Shown here: positions 12,978-26,391 of the stretch, one piece after another | Position numbering within the stretch: position 1 is the first letter of the stretch | How the letters are laid out: each line of letters begins with the position of its first letter | NCBI RefSeq assembly: GCF_901709675.1 | Contig: NC_051108.1 | Span: forward strand, 1,550,001 to 1,614,000 | Source: Syngnathus acus | Lineage: Eukaryota > Chordata > Actinopteri > Syngnathiformes > Syngnathidae | Length of the DNA: 64,000 nucleotides | Direction of reading: 5' to 3' | Notes under the pieces: model-generated | The model's database searches: none | Told to the model about the DNA's origin: nothing | The model's input: the letters and a program-made list of their open reading frames with translations, nothing else | Position numbers and translations under genes: made by a program

Positions 12978-15180
12978 GGCCTTTGCTGTCACGCTTGCAC
13001 AAAGGCTATTTGACCACACGCACACACATGTCTTTGCATTGCGGTAAAGATGCCGCGGCAGATTAGATCAAATCTCTATTTTGTCGTCAAGAAGGAAAGT
13101 CATTTCCACGTTGCTACGAGCGTGCCGGGCGCCATTATAGGGCTGAACACAAACGCACCTACGCGCGACAACAAAAGGACACGCAACCGTCAATATTTTC
13201 CGTTGTTAAAAACGACACAACTAGAAGGCTTGAAGAAAAATGCTCTCAAAACCTTGCGTCGGGTGTCGCAAGATTGCAAAATAGCAAATGTGTCCATTTG
13301 CACGCAATGGAAACCTTTGGCCATTCCATTGATTGAATAAAAGTAAAATGAATGTTTTTTTAATGCACAATGTGTCCTAAGACCACAAAAAAAGGAAAGA
13401 AAACCATCTTTCTTTCTTTTTTAACGATGACAACATATGGTGCAAAATTATGCGGCAAATGGCAAATCCAAGAATTAGCTCAAAGACACTCCCCTCTCAC
13501 ACACACGCTCATGTACGCATACACGCCGCCACCATACAGGACAATTACTCACGTTAAACACCAACAGATGCCATCTTGATTAAATTTGACCGCACAAACA
13601 CAAATAGATGCAAGAAGAAGGGAGCGGGGGGGTTGCGGAGATGTGAGCAAAAGGTTTTCTCACAACATATGATGTCGTGCAGGTCATCAGAAGCGGGATT
13701 GAATCTCAAGACCCCCCCGCCCCCCACTGCTGTCACCGTCTTGTCCACAGGCCAACGTGGGAAAGGACGTCCAAGTTTTCACCATGTAGGACGTCCTTCA
13801 AGGTCGGTTGTGTGTAATTATAGAGAAATAAATCTTTTGCGTGAATCGACAGACATTATATAATTACACACACGTGTCTGAGTGGACAAGAAAAAAAACC
13901 CCGAAGCTATATTGTACCCTTTGTTGTCGTTTCAGGGGACAACATTGCGGTCCCAGCAGTGGCGGCGACCTGCGCTCGGTCCGCCTGTTTGTTTATGGTC
14001 TCCAGACGCGTCGGGGCCCAGGGCCCGCACGGGTCTGATGAGGCCCACTCGGGACCCATCTCATGCCCATCTGTTTATTCTGCTGGGGGCTGCCCAGGAG
14101 GGACGATATGCTTGGGCCTCTTAAAGGGACACAGACAGGTAAACACAACACACACCTGAGTTGAATTTTGAACAAAGAAAAAAAATTGTCATTGACAAGA
14201 ATTCGTTTCGTTTCAGATTGTAACCTCATAAAAAGACAAAACAAATGGCCGGATGATGGAAACTTGGAACAAATTTGATGTTACCACATTGCACGTGGGC
14301 GCAAAGTGATGAAAAAATTTGAACATCCGACATGAGCCAAAACTTCGAAAAGGTGAGTTTGAAAATTTTGAGTCTTACAGCCAACAAATGTCTCAAGAAG
14401 CTTTCACAAAAAAGACACAAGAGACCATTTTAGGTTCATTTTGGAGCACAAACTTGCCCATGAGATTTTGTTTCTGAGACCACTTGTGTTGGACAGACTA
14501 AATTCGACTTTTGTAACCTTGCGCGGACTTACATTTTCCCGCCAAAGAAAAGATTCACTATTTAACTCGAAGGCCCTCCGAAGCGAGACGCGGCGATCGG
14601 AAAGAAAAACAGCTGCAAACTTAAGTGACTTAAGAAAAGTGCGAGGCAAATGAGGGCTTGCCATCGCGTTAATGTAGAGCAGGCGTCCTCCTCCCCCTCG
14701 CCGCTAAATCCGACGCGGAATACACGGAATGATCTCAAAGGCAAACGCTGCTTGTTGGTGGATCTTTTTATGTGGAGCAGAAGGAGACTTGAAAAGTGAT
14801 ACCTCGGCGTACCTGCTTGAAAGCTTCTCTTCCCCCCTCAGCGAGGGATTAAGAGCACAATGTTTTTTCCTTTTTTCCGTTTTTTTTATTCTTTCTGTTA
14901 TTCTCTGCCGCCGCCGCCGCCACGGCGCTCCACCCTCCTCATTAAAGCCCGTGCATATTCTCCCCGGAGAGTCCTCCAACATTACAAGTCTTCTCCAGGT
15001 ACAGCTCTCTAGGGTCCCCTGGCTCCCTCTCATCTCCTCCCCCTCAGCCCTCGCCGTCCCTCGCCTTGCTCGCGACGCCCCCGCCTCGCCTCGCCTCGCC
15101 CCGCCGCCCTTTTTCTCCCACCTTGCCGCCACCTTTATCTCGGCGCACCTTGCGTGGCTCCCTTCGCACTTTTTCCCCCA

Positions 15181-15330
15181 TCTGCATACGCCGGGGCTTA
15201 TTTTGAAGTTGCGGCCCACAACAGATATTCAATATTAATGAGGACCCTCATGAATTTTTGAGCTCTAATTAGGCGGCTCTGGCTTCGTTAACAGAGAGGG
15301 TTCGGGGCGAGGAATATGGTCTCCCCCCCT
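15181..15330. promoter_or_regulatory. Candidate conserved non-coding element
   Basis: A short complex block with AATATTAATGAGG, CTCATGAATTTTTGAG and CTCTAATTAGGCGG, including a palindromic homeodomain site (CTAATTAG). It lies between a CT-rich stretch and a C-rich stretch. Regulatory role is inferred from composition and motifs. Confidence 0.28.
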
Positions 15331-16899
15331 CCCTCCTCTTTGTGATGTCCCGCACCGGCGATGGCGACGGGACGAAGACGTAACGAGCGGGCCTCATTAC
15401 GAGACAGCTGGCCGTTGCGAGGTTGTATCATCTCGCCGAGCGGTCGCCTGCTGGGCCGTTATTTAGCCATTCTTTTTCATCGCCTCTCCAAGTGATGCAA
15501 CGGCTGGCCCGAGATGCCTTCCGGTGTTGCGGCGTAAACAACGGTAGCTAGCGCCACGTGAGCACGCCGGGGCCCGCCTTTAAAAGTGTCGGGACGTGAC
15601 TTCTCGAGTCCAAAACTTGTCAAATGTAAAAGAGGTGTCTTTTTTTTTTTTTTTTGTCCAAGTACTTATAGCTCATCAAGTACCCTAATGAGAACAAGCG
15701 GTGCTGAAGACGAGTGGATGGATGGATTCACACCAGTCGCTAGCTCTTAGTCTGAAACGAGCGACTGTCAGGTAGAACAAGATGAGCGGCGCGACTCGAC
15801 TCGCGTTGCGGAAGCGTGTCACGAGCATGTGTCATGTCCACCCGAGTGCCTCCATCACACGCTTCTCCCACGTGAAGCCGACTTTTCCCCAGAGCTTCCG
15901 GACACCCCCCCAATCCCAAAAGGTGTGTCAGGATCCACAACGCCCCCACCCCACCGCCTGGCGCCGCCATGGCACCTACTCGTGCATATGCAGAGGAAGG
16001 AGGACGCAAGACAACAAGGCGAGGAGGAGACGCGCACCTCTGACAGCCAGCATCAAGCGGGCGGCTGACAGAATAAGGGCGCCGATGATGATCTGAGACG
16101 TTGCCATGTGAAGGCAAGGAAGAGGAGAAAGGCTTTTCTTTTTCATTTCCACGTATGTTTTTTCTTCATACCTGGTTTTTTTTTTTTTTTTTCCACGCAC
16201 ACCCCCACTTGACACGCCTGACTCGTGAGGCGTTAATCTCCCCAGAGGGAGGCGCCCCCCCAACCCTCCCCCTCATGGTTCTCTCCTCCATGTTCCACTC
16301 CTTTCCCCTTCTTTCTGCTATTTCCATTTCAAAACCCATCAAAGGCGGTCACTAACGACGCGGCCTTTCATCAGATGGATGATATCGTGACGCTCTCGCC
16401 ACGTTCCCCGTTTAATCCCGAGTTAGCTTCTCCGAGCAAGATGTCGCCGGCGGGTGGGTGGTAGGCAAAGGGGTGGGTGGGTAAAGCGAGCAAGGGAGGG
16501 AGGGAGGTGCCGGTGGCTCTCCCAGGAGGATGTCTTTGTCATCCGGAAGCTTTTACACTTTTACACAACGCTCCAATTCGTCAGCCACGCTTCGGGAAAA
16601 CTGTAGAACAACACGTGCGGGACAAAACATTAGGCACCGCTGCACAATGTGCTGATCTCGTCAAAAGTACCCAAAGTTGTTCCGTGTCCGGACGAGAGCT
16701 GCCCGGAGCGAAAAGTAACTATTCTGCTTGGCACGTTCTGTCACAGAACACAATATTCTGCCAAAGTGTTCTAAAATGGCCGCCAGCTTCGCTTTGCTGG
16801 GTTCGTAAGACTTCCCGTGCGCAGGCCGCCGCCGCCGCCGCTTGGTGACCACCGATTGCGGTTTCCCCACCAACAGGGCGACGGGAACGAGGCGTATCA
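15331..16899. other. Gene-free intergenic DNA
   Basis: No supported gene. T runs lie near 15639-15656 and 16177-16191, and a GGGA/GGTG-rich stretch at 16450-16510. Frames on either strand around 15740-16117 lack domains and mirror each other, as expected for chance frames in GC-rich DNA. Confidence 0.5.
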
Positions 16900-17350
16900 T
16901 TTGATTAGCCTCACCTGCCACGTAACCCGTGCCCTCTTTTGCTGTAATTACGGCAAGGTGCCGTAATTGTTTGGGAGCGAGGGAGAGGAATTTGCGCTCT
17001 CTCTCCTCCTCCTCCTCTTCCTCTTCCTCCACTTCAGCCCAAAAAAAGAAAAAGGGACCCTGCCGGTTGCCTCGCTCGCAGCTCCTGGGGTAGTGTGCTT
17101 TTTATTATTTTTCCAATTAGAGTCAATTGACCTGACAGAATGGAGGGCAATTAGTGATATTTCCCCCTCCTCGCGGGGCCCGCCGGGTAATTTGCTGGAG
17201 GTTGTCGCCGGCGCTTTATGCGGATGCGGCGCTCCGCCCGCCACGCCGTCCCGGAGCATAATGGCTTATGATTTGGCCCCGCACTTTCTTCCTCCTCCCT
17301 AGTAAAGTACAATTACAGACTGTTGAAGGGTGTCATCTCTTTGAGTATTT
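16900..17350. promoter_or_regulatory. Candidate conserved non-coding element cluster
   Basis: Contains TTTGATTAGCC, GCTGTAATTACGG with the matching inverted GTGCCGTAATTG, TTCCAATTAGAGTCAATTG, GGGCAATTAGTG and GGGTAATTTG: at least six homeodomain-type cores within 450 bp, separated by a CT-rich stretch at 16995-17030. The GTAATTACGGCA...TGCCGTAATT arrangement is an imperfect inverted repeat. Enhancer function is inferred. Confidence 0.33.
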
Positions 17351-17540
17351 ATGCGGTGGCGGGAGATGAGATCCTTCCTGGATGTTTGGGGGATTGTTTC
17401 CAGAGCGACGGCACAAGCGCTGTTGGTTTAACAAAATGCTCAGCAAAGGAGGCATAATGAACGCATTCCACCGCGCCTATGCGGGAATAACTCGAGCATT
17501 CAAAGATTTACGGGGGAGGCGGCGGCGTTCGGGAGAGCCA

Positions 17541-17897
17541 CCCGGCTTAAGTCTCGCTATTGACGAACTTGATGAATGGCGCTTTGGTACCCGTACCTGC
17601 AAAATAGAGAGGATGCGCTCTTCCGTAATGGCCTCCTCGCTCCACTTCCCCATCACGTTATTTTTTAAAGTCAAAGGAAGTCAAGAATGAGCTTGTCACG
17701 GTACACCAAAAAGGCGGCATTTTGCCAATTAAAAACATGTCGTCACAAAAATTCCACAATATCGCATCCGTATTGTCGTACAATTCTTCGTGGAATAAAG
17801 TCAAAGAAAAAAAAAAACTTTATTTTAACATTCATTTTAATTTTCCAATTTGGTAACACTTTTTTTCAAGTAATCTTGCAACTTCATTCTTGTTATA

Positions 17898-17931
<34 letters not shown>

Positions 17932-18061
17932 TTTTTCTTAAGCCTTGAACAACTCCCGGAGGAGGCGGCTCGCCGGATTAAATCTCCCTATTGCTAAACT
18001 TGATGAATGTCATTTTTGTATTCGTACCTGCAAAAAGACAGGATGCTCTGTTCCACAATGG
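17541..18061. repeat. Diverged duplicated element, copies 431 bp apart
   Basis: Copy A at about 17541-17631 and copy B at about 17972-18061 align over about 90 bp at roughly 79% identity by eye. Both share the order GGxTTAAxTCTC, CTATTG, AACTTGATGAATG, CGTACCTGCAAAA, AGGATG and AATGGCC. The copies are in the same orientation with unrelated AT-rich DNA between them, including a TA run and T run at 17896-17937. No coding function is evident: the reading frame is not preserved through indels. Confidence 0.75.
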
Positions 18062-18089
18062 CCCGGTCGGCTCCCCCCGCCTCGTTTCA

Positions 18090-20094
18090 ATGCCGCCATC
18101 AAAAAAATATATAATCTTCCCAACTAAGCTCGCCTTGGCGTATCACTACCGCTGAGTCTCTAAAGCGGAGAAAATCTCTTCAAAGTGCCGCGCCACAAAT
18201 AAATAGGCTTCATTTACCTCCTTTTTTTTGTGTGAGGCAGTCGCACCGGGGCTATAAAGGGCCGGCGAATAATAGCGGCGACTTGCGCGCTGATGGAGAC
18301 GACGGTGACGCGGTGGGTTAGCGGAGAAGAAGCGGCGCACATGCAAATTGAAGGATGCCAGGAGAAAACATGTTAGATACCGCGGGGTGAAATTTATTCC
18401 ATGCATGCGAATATTACACACGCTCCCCCTCGACATAAAGCGCGACATTCACTACATCTGTTGTGTTAAGTGACTGTAATTTAGGTGACATTGGCACAAA
18501 GCCTCTTAATGTAGCCCCGGTGGACCTGCCCCCCCCCCCCTCCACATATATCCACCCATCCACCACGGGTACCACGCGGGACCAAACGGAGGCGTCTCGC
18601 AGCTGGAGCGGCGTCAAGCATCATTTGCCTCCCTACGTGATTAATTACACTTTGATCACTTGAATCCAAATCGGATTCATTTCACCGGCGTGTCAGGCGG
18701 GCATCAACCGGACGTTTTTTTTTTGTTCTAATGAGCTTTTAACATATGACACTAATGTTGCGCACGTGAGAAGTGCCGGAACGTTTGCGATTAGGAAATA
18801 AAAACAAAAAAAATGCAGTAGTAGTAGTTTTGAACCCTGCCCCAATATGGCGGCAAAGCACTTCAAATGGAGAGGATCATAAAGCATCAACGCTTCAAGC
18901 ATGTACACAATCACAAAAGCGTTTTCGCGAGTTCAATTCTTCAACAAACAAAACACCTTATTAGGCTAATCGGTAGTCTTAGCTAGCATGCTAAAGTAAA
19001 TAGCATGTTAGCATGAGCTGATTTGATAACGCATGGAAAAAACACGTACTCTTGCACTTAACAAAAAAATTTAAACTCACTTTTTGGACTCTAGACAACA
19101 TAAAAGTTAAGAAGTCAAGGACGGCCAACAACACAAGACATCTCAAACGCAATCATTGAATTGAACTTGACAATAACACAGAGAATCCAGCAGATGGCGC
19201 TAAGGTAATCCTTTAATCATTGTAAATTTCATTATGTATGCATTAGCGCAGCTAAGGTGTTGCCCAAAAGAAAAAAAAAATGTAGTCTGAGTTAATCCTT
19301 CAATGCAGGAATGAATTTAGGTCTGCTGATTTGCGCAGATGATACAATTTCTTTTTGGAGGGCGGGGAGCATTGAAAATGTGGGTTTACCACTTTATGAA
19401 ACTTTTTGATGCTTATATGTGCTTCTGAGAAGCACCTGAAGACACAAAAGCAGGTACATTCCTCCTTCGCCTTTAGTGGAATTCCCGGCCTAAGTGTTTG
19501 TTTTGGAAGCCGACTGCTGTCAAAACGTCCCGCTAATCCCTCACACGGGTCAGGTCACGGCTCGGTTCGCGATACCCGGAAGATTTACTGTTGGCTAATT
19601 CCTCACTGATGAACGAGGAAATGACCTTTGTCATTTTTTTTTAAAAAGTTTTTTTACTAGATGGTCGACAAATAGCTGTCATAATTCCTCAAAGTTGCGT
19701 CAGAAGTGGCCGCAGGGGAGGCGTCAAAATGCTTTGACCTCGGGAATGCGAAGGTGAGTGACAAGGGCAGAACGCGAGGCAAGCGTCAGCGGTCGGCTAC
19801 GTACTGTACGCGCACGCCCCGAGGCCTCCAACCTGTCCAACGTGTCAGCACAACCACCTGCAAGTGTGGGAGCGCGCAAGAATTTGATGCTACATTTACA
19901 CTCCCAGTCACACACACAGTTCTCATGAGATCCAATACAAAATGTTACTCCAGAGACCTCGTGGAGTGGTCGGTGGTCCAAATTGAGAATCAGGCAAAAT
20001 CTCCTTTCAAAGCAAAATGGCCGACTTTATTTATTTCGAACAATCCTTAAATGGCCAAATGCCAAGTGGACCGACTTCATGTGTCTTTTCAGGA
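18090..20094. other. Gene-free intergenic DNA
   Basis: No supported gene. A C run lies at 18529-18540. Around 18960-19020 there are repeated GCTAGCATGCTA/GCATGTTAGCATG words of a kind frequent in fish intergenic DNA. A CTCF-like site is annotated separately at 19187. Frames are short and featureless. Confidence 0.5.
19187..19200 (+). promoter_or_regulatory. CTCF-like motif
   Basis: CCAGCAGATGGCGC matches the vertebrate CTCF core CCASYAGRKGGCRS at all 14 positions, on the plus strand. Occupancy is not shown by sequence. Confidence 0.5.
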
Positions 20095-20370
20095 ATGGCT
20101 TCTTGAGACTTTTTTTGTGGGCACTGATTTTATGTGAAAAGTGTAAATTAGTCAGTGATTTTCATACTTGTTGATATATATTGTCTTTATGCTTGAAGTC
20201 ACCTGTCATAGGACTACAAATGTAAATGAGCACTGTATACAAACTCAGACACGTTTACACACTGTTACTCATTAATGTGCCTTGATTCGTTTACGGTAAG
20301 TGCACGACACTGACATTTGAATGCTTTTTCTATGACACATCATTGCTCCAAAGATCTTAAAGATGCAACG
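20095..20370. promoter_or_regulatory. Candidate conserved non-coding element
   Basis: A complex AT-rich, non-repetitive block with GTGTAAATTAGTCAGTG, TGTAAATGAGC, TTACTCATTAATGTGCC and other homeodomain-like words. It has the look of a desert enhancer. Inference only. Confidence 0.3.
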
Positions 20371-21090
20371 GTATGTGAAACAAAAGAGATGCTAAGCCTA
20401 TTTGCATACTGTTGTATTGTTAAACAACACATTGCTTGTAAGAAATTGTCCCAGACCCTCCATAGAATGCCTCCTGTCTGTCAAAAGTAACAAAAAAGAT
20501 GTCATGAAATAATTGGATAATAATAATTAATAACGACAATAAATAATATTTCCTAATAATAATAATTCCTAATAATTTGAATCCGATCGCGGCCCGGCAA
20601 AAGTTGCAGCCAAGAAGCTTTGCGACGAGCTCGGCAACTGCGATCCTCAAGGGCGAGAGGGGAGAAAAAATAAAGCAAAGCACACAACAGCGGTGGCCTA
20701 CATTCTCGTCGAGTGCTTTCAGCGCCAACGCGGCTTATTTTCATACACCATTAATTGCTTCAATAGATTGCCTGTTGAATTCTTAATGTGCTATAAATTC
20801 CGTGTTTGTTTGTTTTGTTTTGTTTTTCCCCGGCATCGGGCCTCGCATTGTTGTCGTTCGTTGTCATCGGTGGCCTTGGCACGAGCGAAAGGCAAAAGAG
20901 AAAAGAATCCATCGCCTGTCTTCTCGGACGCCGCGTCGTCGGACTCGCGTCTCTTTTATGTCTCCGGCCGGCCTTGTTCTTTGTGCTCGTCTTGACAATA
21001 CTGAGGCGAGCGAACGCGAATAATGGCGGGGAGGGTCACCGAGTTGCCAAACGGATTATCTGGCGGCGCGGCGACAACTTGAAGGGACAT
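20371..21090. other. Gene-free DNA with AAT-rich repeat
   Basis: An AATAAT-rich low-complexity stretch occupies about 20515-20580. The remainder is GC-richer with no supported coding sequence. Confidence 0.5.
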
Positions 21091-21400
21091 TGACGCCTTC
21101 TTCATATTTCTATTTTTTTTTTGTGTGCCGGATGAGTCGTCTCCGCGGGGCTTTTACCTGTACCAGCTGAGCCCGTCTCCCAATCCATTTTAATGCATCA
21201 CCAGCAGGGCTTTTCCTCCTCGGCTTAATTCGTACGCCGAGACTTTGCATGTTTTAAGCTCTATGCAAATATTATTGGATTTTCTAAGGATTTGGGCGGA
21301 TTTTCTGCCATGGATTTTCCTTTACAAATGTCTTTAGAAAATAAAGTGAACCTATTTTATTTAAATTCGCTTTGAGAAGCCAAACAAATATTTAGATGCC
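21091..21400. promoter_or_regulatory. Candidate conserved non-coding element with POU octamer
   Basis: Contains a perfect octamer ATGCAAAT at 21263-21270, followed by ATTATTGG, plus CCATTTTAATGCATC, GGCTTAATTCG and CCAGCTGAG. The sequence is complex and non-repetitive. POU/SOX-type regulatory function is inferred from motifs. Confidence 0.33.
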
Positions 21401-24400
21401 GGAAATCTTCTCAAGTGAGGGTCCCAACTTTAGTTCTTTTTGTTTTTCCTCCAATATTTGGCGTTGACTTCCGTGCCCATAATCCTCCCGAGTGGGAGTT
21501 GAACCGCCATCGCACGGGAGCGCCGAAGAGCGGCCATTGCTTTGCTCGGTTCTGGCCTCTGCCGCAATGACTGAACTTGCAAAACTGGCAGATCTATTGG
21601 CTCCTTCTAACTCTAATTGAATGGCACCTCTCCACAATGCTCTGTTTGTTTAACAAAAGCCATAATAGCATCATGCTATGCCTGGAATTTGAGGTGCACG
21701 TGTTTTTGATCAGCGCTCAGTTTGTACCGCGGTGTATACTTGTCCCATTCTGCCATCTTTGGAAGTCGAGCGTGCAAACCCAACCAACAGCTTTTAAATA
21801 TTGGATTTTATTTTTATTTTCTACTTCATGTCGTTGCTCACACCCGACTCGCCGCCTAAAGCTCTCACAGTTTGGTCTGTTGGTGGCTTTTTAGGCCTGG
21901 GGGGGCTGCGGTATGGAAGGGGTTTGGGGGGGGGGGGGGGGATCGTGACCACAAGCTAGAGCTTGATTACAGCCCTGGCACGAGAACAGAAAGCGGCGGG
22001 ATGGAAGGCTGGAGGGTCCTGACTAAAAGCAGCTGTGGGGCGGCTGACGGGAGGGTGGCGGCGGGCTGGGGCGAGCGGGGCGGGGTGCCGGGGGGGGCGG
22101 GGGTTCAAGGGCTCAAGACGACTGACCTCAGCAGAAATGCACATGGAAGCGCTAAGACGTCCATGACTTGGCGCGTGCGCCGATATTAATCACTTGAGAG
22201 CTTCCTGTTTGTACTTTTACGTGCGCTTGGAAGCAGAATCTGGACTTTGGCTCCGGAAAATGGCTGGAAAAAGTCGAGCGCAAAAAAAGCTGAATAGGAA
22301 ATAACCGAGCGTCTTCGCTCGATGTCTTCAGGCATCCTAAAAAAAAAAAAGATGACAGCATAATCGGATGACAATCTTTTTTAAAGGTGACCGCTCTCAT
22401 AACCATTAGCGAGGCGTCTGCATATGTATGCGCATAAGTACACCTTTTAGCATTGTTAGGTCACCGAGCGGGATGCGATTGAGTCGGCGTATTCACACTT
22501 GGAGTAACTCCTCGTGAAGCTTTTATCTATTTAGTGCCAAGAGGAAAAAAAAACACATTGTTGGGAATAATGATGACTCCTGGAGGGCTCCCTAATGGCA
22601 ACCGAGTAGTCTAAAGGCTAATCAGGCCTTCGTACGTGTCCAACGTGTTTCTCGCCCTCCCACGAGCCTTCTGGTCGGGAGGCTAAATCCGGAAGCGCCG
22701 CTTTGCTACCTAGTGTGCTGTGGCCGCCATTTTGTTGGACACATCAGCGGATGATACAAAAGGCCTGTCCGCCCGCTTGTTGATTGACAGCTGGATGAAA
22801 GCAGGACGTGGGCACCGGGGTGTCTTAAAAGGGCCCTCCCACATCATCCATGGCGTCCAATGGGAATCGTGTCACAAACAGGACTCGGGAGACGTCGCCG
22901 GCTTCCTTCCGCGTCGGCGTGCGGCATGTCAAGCGGACTTCGGTAGCGTTGTTTGAGCTCGGCATAAATTCGGATGCGCAAAACATCAAAGGCGCCATAT
23001 AAATGCCTTTCTCTTCATCTTGTCCTGCTATCTGTAAATCACCCCCCGCCTCCCCCCACTCACCCCCTCAGGGCCGGCCTTATTTACATTTTCAAATCTG
23101 CATTTTTCATATAGATCTGTCTGCCTCTGATTTTAATATCAGTGATGTTTCCCACGACACCTTTTGTTTTATTATGCATTATGAATTTCTTCCACTCTTA
23201 CTCCACCCTCTCTCTGTCTCTCTCCTTGTGTCGCTCGCTCCCCATCTTTTTCTAATCCCTATCCCCCCACGCTGGCTTTATGAGTCCCAGCCTTGTATCG
23301 CGGGGAGGGGAGATTTATCATTTCAATCTCATTTCAATAAATAAAATAATCTCTCTTCTCCTGTACGTGACAGCAGCTAATAGTATTTTGTTATCGCCAG
23401 CGAAACTTTGCAGACTTAGTGCGCCGGGGCTCAAACGCTTGGCACGTGATGGCGGCGGAGATGGCGCTTTTTCCCCCCGCTCGGGTGTCACCACGGTCGG
23501 TTTGCTCAGGTGAGCCAACGCGGGGCTTCTCGACATTTCTAACGATGGAATTTGGGACTTTCCTCCAAATCCAAAAGCCAATATGTAGGTATGCGCTAGT
23601 GCTGGCGGACCCCAGCTAGCAAAGCGCTCAGTTAACGCGTTTGGCCTCCCGCGGGGGTTAAACGCAACATCCCGCACGGCGCTCGCTTAATCGCACTTTG
23701 CCCGGGTGTCGGACGAGCCCTCTTGTAGCAATCCTGTCCTCTTAAAAAAAAGCGAGCGGGCCGCACTCGTGTAGGCTTTTATCTGCCGGCTCTTATAAAA
23801 AGCGCGCCCGCCGCTGTCAGGCACGCGCCCGCCAGAACAAGAGCAGCCATCAAGACGACAGTTTTATTTTAATTGCTATCTCCCCTTCCCCTCGCGGTCC
23901 TTCGCTTCCCCTTACCCCCGGAGCAAATCAACAGCAAAAAATGTAAAAGGACTGACAGGAAAACAATTGCGTTTCAAATTGAACTCCCTGCAGAGTGTGT
24001 TCACTTCCTTAACCTGACAATCCACATGGCAGTGCGGGAGCCGCATCGAGGAGGCGGAAGGAAGGCGGGCGGCGGCGGCGGACGGGGCGGGGGGAGGCGG
24101 CGGGGGGGGGCTCGACCGTCCTTTTGAATATGTGTTTTCTGTTTATCATTAGCTGACTGGGTGCTTCATCATTCGGCGAAAATCCCTATCTGCTGAACAT
24201 AAGGCCGAGAGACAGCGGGGAATCAATCTTTTGTGCTTGGGCAGATAAACACAGGACGCAATCAGGGGGAGACGGAGCGACGGAGCAGGCCGCGGGACTC
24301 ACGCCGCCGGTGATGGATGGCGGAAGTGAAAGTGTCAGGATGGCATTATGCAAATGGGGGAGGCATCCGAGCATCGCCCCGGTGATTATGGGAGATGGGA

Positions 24401-24948
24401 GAGCAGCCTGTGGTCCCCTTGGCACCCAGGCAGCCATTTTTGGTGGGGAGGTGGCGTCTGGGGCTCAAGGGGGGGGGGGAGGCGCTGAGTGAAAAGGGGG
24501 TTGAGGGAGGGAAGAGAGTGTCACGGTATCATTCCCTCGCACGCGCCTTCCCCCTGCCGACTCCAAAGCGGAGAAATAAGTCCATAGCTGAAGGAGAGAC
24601 ACAGGTGTCATTTAGGGAAACAAATGACCGTTGCTCGCCTTTCCTGACGAGGGAGGCGCGCCTCCAGAGCCGTAGCCAGGCAACTGAGGCAGCAATCATC
24701 CCTAATCATCCCTAATCAACTGGACCCCAGTAAAAGCTCCTTCCAAGAGTCCCGCTGTGAGAGATCCACTTGGGTCAGGATGGGTTGGGTTAGTTTGCTT
24801 GGTTAGTTTGCTCAGATTGGTTCATCTGTTGCTTGGTTGGTTCAGTTTATGAGTCATACTTCGAGTACCGTTAGTTGGAATTGTGGCAGACTTGGCAGCC
24901 CAGACCGCAATCAAACTGTGGCAACCAGGACAAGTCATCAGGATTTAT
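21401..24948. other. Gene-free intergenic DNA
   Basis: No supported gene. G runs occur at 21926-21941, 22091-22101, 24070-24110 and 24471-24480. GGTT/GCTT-rich low-complexity sequence lies at about 24779-24845. A perfect PBX/PREP-type decamer is annotated at 22781. The frames at 23318-23677 and 24395-24715 have no recognisable features. Confidence 0.5.
22781..22790 (+). promoter_or_regulatory. PBX-MEIS/PREP-like site
   Basis: TGATTGACAG matches the PBX-PREP/MEIS consensus exactly and abuts a CAGCTG E-box (22788-22793). Such composite sites occur in HOX/PBX-regulated enhancers. A ten-base match can occur by chance in 64 kb, so confidence is modest. Confidence 0.3.
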
Positions 24949-25000
24949 CAGAGGTGGGGAACTCGAGTCACATGACTCGACTCGGGTCAGACTTAAGTCA
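24949..25000 (+). mobile_element. Fragment of hAT-like MITE (5' end)
   Basis: CAGAGGTGGGGAACTCGAGT and the following CACATGACTCGACTCGGGTCAGACT match the left end of the element at 29736. Only about 45-50 bp are recognisable, and no matching right end is seen nearby. The CAGAGG terminus is typical of hAT superfamily ends. Confidence 0.6.
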
Positions 25001-26359
25001 TTCAAGACTGAGCCTGTTTCTCCCAGTGATGTCGCCAATGAGACCCGGCGGTATTGCAATTGTGCTGTCACTTCTCCAGCACACCCGTAATGTCAATGAC
25101 AAGTGCGTAGGACATAATGGTCCCGGACGTATTCAAATGAGGGGCATGTTGGGTACCTGAGGGAGTGTCCTCGCCCCAGAGAGGAGGGGGGGGGGCAGTC
25201 CCTTCTGCACCATTACTGCGAGATTGGATGAAGATGGAGACGTGGGGAAAAAATGAGCTGATGGGGGACAGCGCAAGGAGAACGCTGCTCTGATGATGTA
25301 TGCGCCACCACGACAAGGCAAGGATAGCAATTTTATTTCCGCCAGAGTTTCCTTTTTGAGATGTGAAATTAGCAGCTGAAATGCGACGAGGCCGAGCGAT
25401 TGGAAACACGACAATCGTTTTGGCATCCATCGGGCGCTTCCGTGTCCTTTTTGCGTTTTTGTCCTCCAGCGGGACGATGGCAGAGGTGCCCGTCCTCCAC
25501 CTCTCCACGTCGGCGCTCGCCACCGGCGCGCCAGACAATAGCGCCGGGTTCCGCCTGATTGGATCCATTTGCATTGGACACCTCCTCTGCATATTGATTG
25601 ATGGGTTTAATCAGCGAATCAGGGGGAGCGCTCAGACATCAATCTCTGTCAGGCCCCTGCCTTTCTTCCGAGCCTGTGATTCCCTGCTAGGACTCATCAA
25701 GGGAAGCAAGTTTAGACAGAGAATGACAGAGGTGGCGAAAGGGAAAAGAGATAAAAAAAAAAAAAAAAAGATAAAAAACTAGGAAGGCGTGTGCATGGGG
25801 AAGTGGAAGGAGAAGCTATTAGATCTTGGCTGGCTTGTTCCGATCGGTCCCGTCAGAAGTGGACCAGCCGGAGCATAAAAGAAAGCCTGTCCGACTATGA
25901 AAGCGAGTTAGGGCTGTTCGAGTGTGGAATCCTCCGCCAGATTACATTTTGTGTACCCATCATTAATTGATCGCATGACCACATTAGGACCGTTCTCCGG
26001 CGCTAGAGACGAAGGCTAAAGCCATTGGTTGTCGCTTTTCTGAATCGCTCCTCTTCGGTTGATAGGCAGCATTTTGAACAACAGTAAGCTCAGCGACGTG
26101 ATTAGAATTCAACGCCCGTGCGCATCCCTTCAAGCCCCCCCCTGCCAAAAAAGCCTATTTTGAACTGTAGTTTAATCAATCTCTTCCTTTTGTCTGTGAG
26201 CTGCTTACTTTTAATTGACTTTGTGTAATTATCCGGCGAGAAGGAAGCAAAGGATCTGGCAGCTCGAAGTGTCATAGGTACACTTTCACGTTGACACGGG
26301 AAAGGCATCAGGGGTCCTGGTGGAGACGCACAATGGCAATCGCGACTCAATTATCACTT

Positions 26360-26391
<32 letters not shown>

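Larger units (their letters stand above)
9911..15180. other. Gene-free intergenic DNA
   Basis: No supported gene. It contains short CA/TG arrays (11330-11345, 11517-11551, 12951-12977), a T run near 11180-11195, and a fragment CGGTACTTGGTATCGG (about 10949-10965) resembling a common fish interspersed repeat. Exon-like splice context at 13937-14140 is reported as a finding only. The overlapping frames of about 170 codons on both strands at 14704-15238 sit in GC/CT-rich DNA and have no family features. Confidence 0.5.
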